DNA from: an uncultured Varibaculum sp.
Lineage (GTDB): Bacteria; Actinomycetota; Actinomycetes; Actinomycetales; Actinomycetaceae
Direction: 5' to 3'
Assembly: GCF_902489465.1 (NCBI RefSeq)
Contig: NZ_CABTZZ010000055.1
Span: forward strand, 1-8,515
Length of the DNA stretch: 8,515 bases
Both the position numbers and the translations under genes were made by a program. Shown one piece after another: positions 4,853 to 8,515 of this stretch. Position 1 is the stretch's first letter. Each line of letters begins with the position of its first letter. Below the pieces are notes generated by a model, which did no database searches, had not been told where the DNA came from, and saw only the letters and a list, made by a program, of their open reading frames with translations.

Positions 4853-6939
4853 TGCTTTCCAGGTATATCGGGGTCACCGGCACTAAAAGCCAGCGGCAGG
4901 GCATAGGCAACCTGTTCTAGCTGGGCGAGCTCAGAGGCCAACTTTTCTGCCTTCTCCACGGTTTCTACCAGACAGGCCACGCTGGGGCCAGATCCAGATA
5001 TAAATGGAATCGCCCCCTGTTGCTCTGCCGCCGCTATAGTTGCCTCTAGCTGCGGAATTAGCGTTATCGCTGGGGCTTGTAAATCGTTACGGATTAGCTT
5101 TGTGAGGGCGTCGAGGTCTCCGGCATACAGTGCCTCTAGCAGGGGGGTTATTTCCGGTAGCGTCGGCATTGGTGTCTGCGCGGCGCCCGCCTGGTCAAAT
5201 TGTTTAAAAACTTGCGGGGTAGGCAGAGTTTGCGGGGAAACCGCCACCACCAGGGGTAAGGGTTTTGCTGGCGGCAGGGGGGTAATCCGATCACCGCGCC
5301 GATCCGCGAAACAGGTTCCTCCATAGAGCCCAAAAGGTACGTCTGCACCCAGGCCGGCACCCAGTTCAGCTAATTCCTCTCGGCCGAGCCCGGCTTGCAA
5401 CACCTGGTTAGCGGCGAGCAACGCTGCCGCGCAATCCGCGGATCCTCCCGCCATACCGGCTGCTACCGGCACCTGTTTTGTCACCTCGATTCGAGCTCCA
5501 CCTTGGTAACCACAACGGGCGGCTACCAGTATAAACGCTCGGGTAGCGAGGTTGTTAAGCGGATCTAGGTCAGCAAGCGCCTCTTGGTCACGTCCGGGAT
5601 GGTATCCCACAGCGCCCGGCGGAGCGCTAAAGGAAACTTCCAGATCAATACCGGTAGGCTGCAGAGTTATTTCTACGGTTTCTTTTAGACTGACGCCTTG
5701 AAATACCGTGGAGAGCCGGTGATATCCCGCTACTGATTCTCCGCAGGCCAAAAAAAGATTTATTTTACCGTTAGCGCTGGCGGTAGCGGTTTCCTGTTTG
5801 GCGTTACCGTCGCAACCAGGCGCGTCGCAAGCGGCGGGTAATACTTCTGCAGGGATTTGCTCGCCGGGAGTTGTCACGCTTTCCGGCAAATTTTCAAAAC
5901 CTGCAAGCAGCGCCTTCCGCAGCCGGGTGAGTGCCACAAAATCCTTAATCTCCAGGTTTTCAGCGCGCTGGGTAGGATCGATTCCGCCGGCTTTTAGCAG
6001 GGGAACCGCCGCTAAGGGCTGAGCCCAAGTTTTGAGACCTGCCCTCAGCATCTTGCGCCGGGAAGCAAATGCCTGGTCGATCAGATTGAAAACTGCTTCC
6101 CGCTCAGCTGCTTGGGGCGCTATTAACCACGCCGGTTTCCCTAACGCTGCCTCACTCGGACTGTTCGCGGTCTTTTTAACTCCTGGGGAGGGGAAATAGG
6201 GTTGGGTTTTTCGAGTAATTTCTACCAGCGCCGAATCCACATTCGGTTGCGGATAAAAAACACGCCGCGAAATATCGGATCCCATCCGTGCCTGGCCGTA
6301 CCAGGCAATTTTCACGCTCGGCACCCCGTAGATCTTTGTGCCGGGGCGGGCACAAAGACGCTGGGCTACTTCCTTTTGCACCATCACTAAGGCGCGTTCA
6401 ATGCTGGGGAAAGTCGCAAATAAATGCAGCAACACGGGCACTGCTACGTTATAGGGCAAATTAGATACCAAAACCGTGGGAGAAAAATCTCTACTCGAGA
6501 TGGAGGACGCAACCGAGATACTGCCCCCGCGTTCATTTCCAGCGCCCTGCGCGTCCTCGGAAATACTAGTTAATCCTTCTAAATCTGCCGGGAGTAGTTT
6601 TAACGCATCTTTTTGCATCAAGTACAGGTTATTGGCAGCGCCCGGGGCATGAGCGCATATGGTTGCCGGTAAGAAACTGGCGAGCCGTGAATCGATCTCG
6701 CAGGCCACTACCTGGGCTTCGGCTTCTAGCAGACCTAAAGTTAACGATCCTAATCCCGGGCCAACTTCCAGTACTTGTTCACCAGGTTGGATGCCCGCTT
6801 CCCGTACGATCTTGCGGATAGCGCTAGGCTCAGTAACAAAGTTTTGTCCCAACTGTTTGGTTGGACGGATATTAAGCTTGCGGCACAGCTGATGGATTAC
6901 GCTGGCGGTCAGCAAGTTAACGGGGAGGTTTTTTTCCAC
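4840..6939 (-). CDS. ksgA-ispE: Fused 16S rRNA dimethyladenosine transferase and CDP-ME kinase (KsgA-IspE)
   Basis: One open frame of 699 residues holds two enzymes that are normally separate neighbouring genes. Residues 1-345 are KsgA/RsmA, which dimethylates two adjacent adenines at the 3' end of 16S rRNA with SAM: QLGQNF (29-34), EVGPGLGSLT (58-67), acidic CEID (80-83), NLPYN (160-164), VQKEVAQRL (187-195), VFYPQPNVDSALV (227-239). Extra segments lie at about 122-153 and 244-275. Residues 346-385 are a Pro/Ala/Glu-rich linker. Residues 386-699 are IspE, which phosphorylates CDP-methylerythritol in the MEP isoprenoid pathway: GKINL with catalytic Lys392, GYH (405-407), GHMP ATP loop around VAAGMAGGSADCAA (492-505), LGADVP with catalytic Asp533, GSGPSV (649-654). 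Both active sites look intact. The GTG start lies 12 bp after the rpfB stop; AGAGGG abuts it with zero spacing, so reinitiation is likely. An internal GTG at 5877 could yield free IspE. Confidence 0.93.
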   Translation of the reverse strand: MEKNLPVNLLTASVIHQLCRKLNIRPTKQLGQNFVTEPSAIRKIVREAGIQPGEQVLEVGPGLGSLTLGLLEAEAQVVACEIDSRLASFLPATICAHAPGAANNLYLMQKDALKLLPADLEGLTSISEDAQGAGNERGGSISVASSISSRDFSPTVLVSNLPYNVAVPVLLHLFATFPSIERALVMVQKEVAQRLCARPGTKIYGVPSVKIAWYGQARMGSDISRRVFYPQPNVDSALVEITRKTQPYFPSPGVKKTANSPSEAALGKPAWLIAPQAAEREAVFNLIDQAFASRRKMLRAGLKTWAQPLAAVPLLKAGGIDPTQRAENLEIKDFVALTRLRKALLAGFENLPESVTTPGEQIPAEVLPAACDAPGCDGNAKQETATASANGKINLFLACGESVAGYHRLSTVFQGVSLKETVEITLQPTGIDLEVSFSAPPGAVGYHPGRDQEALADLDPLNNLATRAFILVAARCGYQGGARIEVTKQVPVAAGMAGGSADCAAALLAANQVLQAGLGREELAELGAGLGADVPFGLYGGTCFADRRGDRITPLPPAKPLPLVVAVSPQTLPTPQVFKQFDQAGAAQTPMPTLPEITPLLEALYAGDLDALTKLIRNDLQAPAITLIPQLEATIAAAEQQGAIPFISGSGPSVACLVETVEKAEKLASELAQLEQVAYALPLAFSAGDPDIPGKQWLT

Positions 6940-6951
6940 CCCTCTAGCTTA

Positions 6952-8037
6952 CTAGTACCAGTTGACCCGTTCTGAATGCTGCCAGGCACCGCAGGGGTCA
7001 CCGTAACGTCCCGCGATATAACCTAGTCCCCACTCGATCTGTGTGGCGGCGTTCGTACGCCAATCGGCACCGGCAGAAGCCATTTTGCCTCCTGGTAGAG
7101 CCTGGGGAATCCCGTAGGCACCGGAACTGGAATTCCGCGCGGCCGCATTCCATCCCGATTCCCGGTTCCATAGTTTAACTAGGCAGGTGAACTGCCCTTC
7201 AGACCATCCGCGAGCAATCACCTTTTCATGGGCGATCTCTTGCGCCTGACCTGCAGGTACTACCGAACCATACGCTTCAGATTCCGAGGTTTCTTCGGGC
7301 CCAACCCGCACTATCTTCGGCTCGGCTTTAACCAGGGTAGTTACTTGCTCTGGCGATTGGAAGGCCACGGCTCCATCAACTTTTTCGACGAAAGTACTTT
7401 TCGCAGTGACTTCTTCTTTGCCTTCATCCTCTACGACTTTGGTTCCGGGCGCTAAGGTTTGGTCGGCTACTTCTTTAACGGGAGGAGCTGAAACCTGCTC
7501 TTGCTTAGTGATCCCCCGCTCCACGCGAGAAACCTTTATGGTGGCTGCATTAGAGCTGGTTTCTTCCACCACTACCCGATCCAGAGCTGCCAATTCAATC
7601 CCGGCGGCCTGCGCCGCTACCCGCGGATCTGCGCCCTCTTGGTAGGCACCGCCCACTTCCTTGCCGTCAACCCGGAAAGTTGCTTTTAGCTTGGGAGAGT
7701 CGTGGTTGTCTACTCCCCAATCAATCTTCGCATCCTTAGTTCCTTGCAACACCACCGGGCGAGCATGCACAATTTTTATCTTTTGGTTACGAGACATCTG
7801 AGTGTCGAGGGCGGGAACCACCTGGTCGTATTGACCAACTTTGATTCCCATATCCGAAACCACCTGCTCCACAGTCCGATTCATGGTTTGTACTTGGCGG
7901 CTAGCTCCGTCAACCGTAACCGTGACCGTCTTGTATTCACTGGCCACGGCGATGCCCCCACCCAAGACAATGGCGACGGCGATACCAGCAAAGATCGCCG
8001 TCATTTTCGCGCTGGTGCGTCGATGTTTCCTGCTCAC
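6952..8037 (-). CDS. RpfB-like cell-wall protein: DUF348, G5 and lysozyme-like transglycosylase domains
   Basis: Probably a membrane-anchored or secreted peptidoglycan hydrolase in the rpfB position. Start: GTG at 8037 with GAGGA 4-5 bases upstream; a GTG four codons earlier has no ribosome site. The 361 residues read as a basic N-terminus (RKHRR) then one hydrophobic helix (about 12-33); a DUF348 module from YKTVTVTVDG (35-44) to about 97; a weaker second copy (about 102-170); a G5 domain (about 170-248) ending in IVRVGP; a Ser/Glu-rich hinge; and a C-terminal lysozyme-fold domain (about 280-361) with a likely catalytic Glu in NRESGWN (Glu293), GAYGIPQALPG (306-316) and two cysteines (284, 349) that could form a disulfide. 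The C-terminus resembles the aggregation-promoting-factor/SLT-like domain rather than a classical Rpf domain, so I do not assign the rpfB symbol. Resuscitation activity is unproven. Confidence 0.88.
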   Translation of the reverse strand: MSRKHRRTSAKMTAIFAGIAVAIVLGGGIAVASEYKTVTVTVDGASRQVQTMNRTVEQVVSDMGIKVGQYDQVVPALDTQMSRNQKIKIVHARPVVLQGTKDAKIDWGVDNHDSPKLKATFRVDGKEVGGAYQEGADPRVAAQAAGIELAALDRVVVEETSSNAATIKVSRVERGITKQEQVSAPPVKEVADQTLAPGTKVVEDEGKEEVTAKSTFVEKVDGAVAFQSPEQVTTLVKAEPKIVRVGPEETSESEAYGSVVPAGQAQEIAHEKVIARGWSEGQFTCLVKLWNRESGWNAAARNSSSGAYGIPQALPGGKMASAGADWRTNAATQIEWGLGYIAGRYGDPCGAWQHSERVNWY

Positions 8038-8041
8038 GTGG

Positions 8042-8047
8042 TTCCTC
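8042..8047 (-). promoter_or_regulatory. Ribosome binding site deciding the rpfB-like start
   Basis: GAGGAA lies 4 bases before the GTG at 8037 and overlaps the alternative GTG at 8049, which itself has no Shine-Dalgarno match. The shorter protein is therefore preferred. Confidence 0.6.
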
Positions 8048-8060
8048 ACTGTGTCGCTGG

Positions 8061-8076
8061 TACCGATGACTCGGTA
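8061..8076 (-). promoter_or_regulatory. Perfect 6-bp hairpin in the rpfB-like leader
   Basis: TACCGA and TCGGTA form a perfect stem around a 4-base loop, about 14 bases upstream of the ribosome site. No T-run follows, so it is not an intrinsic terminator. It could affect mRNA stability or translation, or act as a protein site; its function is unknown. Confidence 0.35.
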
Positions 8077-8110
8077 ATATTTCTAATTTCCCTCTAACTG
8101 TAACCTGATC

Positions 8111-8116
8111 GTTATA
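8111..8116 (-). promoter_or_regulatory. Possible -10 box for a promoter before the rpfB-like gene
   Basis: TATAAC (5/6 to TATAAT) in an AT-rich stretch of the tatD-rpfB gap would start transcription near 8104 and give a leader of about 67 bases containing the hairpin at 8061-8076. The -35 region is poor. The 172-bp gap is the largest in the cluster, which makes an internal promoter reasonable. Confidence 0.35.
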
Positions 8117-8209
8117 AAATTACTACCTGTTTGTGACCTACAGCTAGTGGCCGACTACCGGTTATTCTAGTACCCCCGCCCAGGTTTGTGAAGATGCTTT
8201 AACTATCCG

Positions 8210-8515
8210 TTAATCAGCGAAAGCTGCGACTGCCTCGCCATATACCTCGCGGGTATTATTTACCAGCTGCCACGCCATATCAATTTCGGTAAAACCAGTG
8301 ATCTCTGCCAGTTTACGCACTGTCCACACCGTCATATAGGAGGCATTCGGCTGCCCGCGATGTGGATGGGGCGTTAAATAGGGGGCATCGGTTTCTACCA
8401 GCAAAAGTGAAGGAGGCATCACCCGCGCCGCCTCGCGTAGCCACTCATTGGCGTTATAGGTAACCGGTCCGGCAATCGAGGCATACCAACCATTGTCCGC
8501 TAACACCTGCGCAAT
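8210..8515 (-). CDS. tatD: TatD-family metal-dependent DNase, C-terminal part only
   Basis: The last 101 residues of a TatD-type TIM-barrel hydrolase; the frame is open through the right edge and the family is about 250-300 residues, so over half is missing. The diagnostic block is VETDAPYLTPHPHRGQPN, with the metal-binding Asp in ETDAPYL and the following RG.PN segment, then the C-terminal helix pair ending NTREVYG. TatD proteins are cytoplasmic nucleases linked to DNA repair and quality control. Its place directly ahead of the rpfB-like gene is the standard actinobacterial order. I see no terminator between the two genes. Confidence 0.93.
   Translation of the reverse strand: MAQVLADNGWYASIAGPVTYNANEWLREAARVMPPSLLLVETDAPYLTPHPHRGQPNASYMTVWTVRKLAEITGFTEIDMAWQLVNNTREVYGEAVAAFAD

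Noticed and set aside
7702..8097. A 131-codon plus-strand frame opposite the rpfB-like gene
   Set aside because: Antisense to the conserved DUF348 region and anchor helix, with no domain of its own.
1..8515. CRISPR arrays, insertion sequences, phage or attachment sites
   Set aside because: No regularly spaced repeats, no transposase or integrase motifs, and no tRNA-3'-end duplication near tRNA-Gln.

Overview
This window is a housekeeping segment of an actinobacterial chromosome. The gene order tatD - rpfB-like - ksgA/ispE - (uup) ... tRNA-Gln - glmU - prs matches, from memory, the Mycobacterium tuberculosis region Rv1008-Rv1011 plus Rv1017c-Rv1018c. The base composition is moderate rather than very GC-rich, and most start codons are GTG. 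A lower-GC member of the Actinomycetaceae (Varibaculum- or Mobiluncus-like) is my best guess; this is inference. I see no mobile element, CRISPR array or prophage.

Layout from left to right. Three minus-strand genes come first: the 5' part of prs (PRPP synthase, cut by the left edge), a short glmU (339 residues) that lacks the acetyltransferase half, and tRNA-Gln(UUG). A regulatory spacer of about 300 bp follows, with the tRNA promoter facing left and an apparently leaderless marR gene facing right. marR converges on a four-gene minus-strand cluster: an ABC-F ATPase (Uup type), a 699-residue KsgA-IspE fusion, a membrane-anchored DUF348/G5/lysozyme-like cell-wall protein in the rpfB position, and the C-terminal end of tatD, cut by the right edge.

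The tatD-rpfB-ksgA/ispE-uup genes are tightly packed and probably form one operon, with a possible secondary promoter before rpfB. The rpfB and ksgA-ispE genes are 12 bp apart, and ksgA-ispE overlaps uup by a few bases. The set links nuclease or quality-control function (TatD), wall remodelling (Rpf-like), 16S rRNA dimethylation (KsgA), isoprenoid precursor synthesis (IspE) and ribosome-associated ATPase activity (ABC-F). The glmU-prs pair supplies UDP-GlcNAc and PRPP.

The most notable features are the single-frame KsgA-IspE fusion, the cleanly truncated GlmU with no acetyltransferase active site, and the marR control region. That region holds two related palindromes 62 bp apart; one resembles an iron box (DtxR/IdeR type) and the other covers the -10 element of the leaderless promoter. 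I found no wholly new multigene system here.
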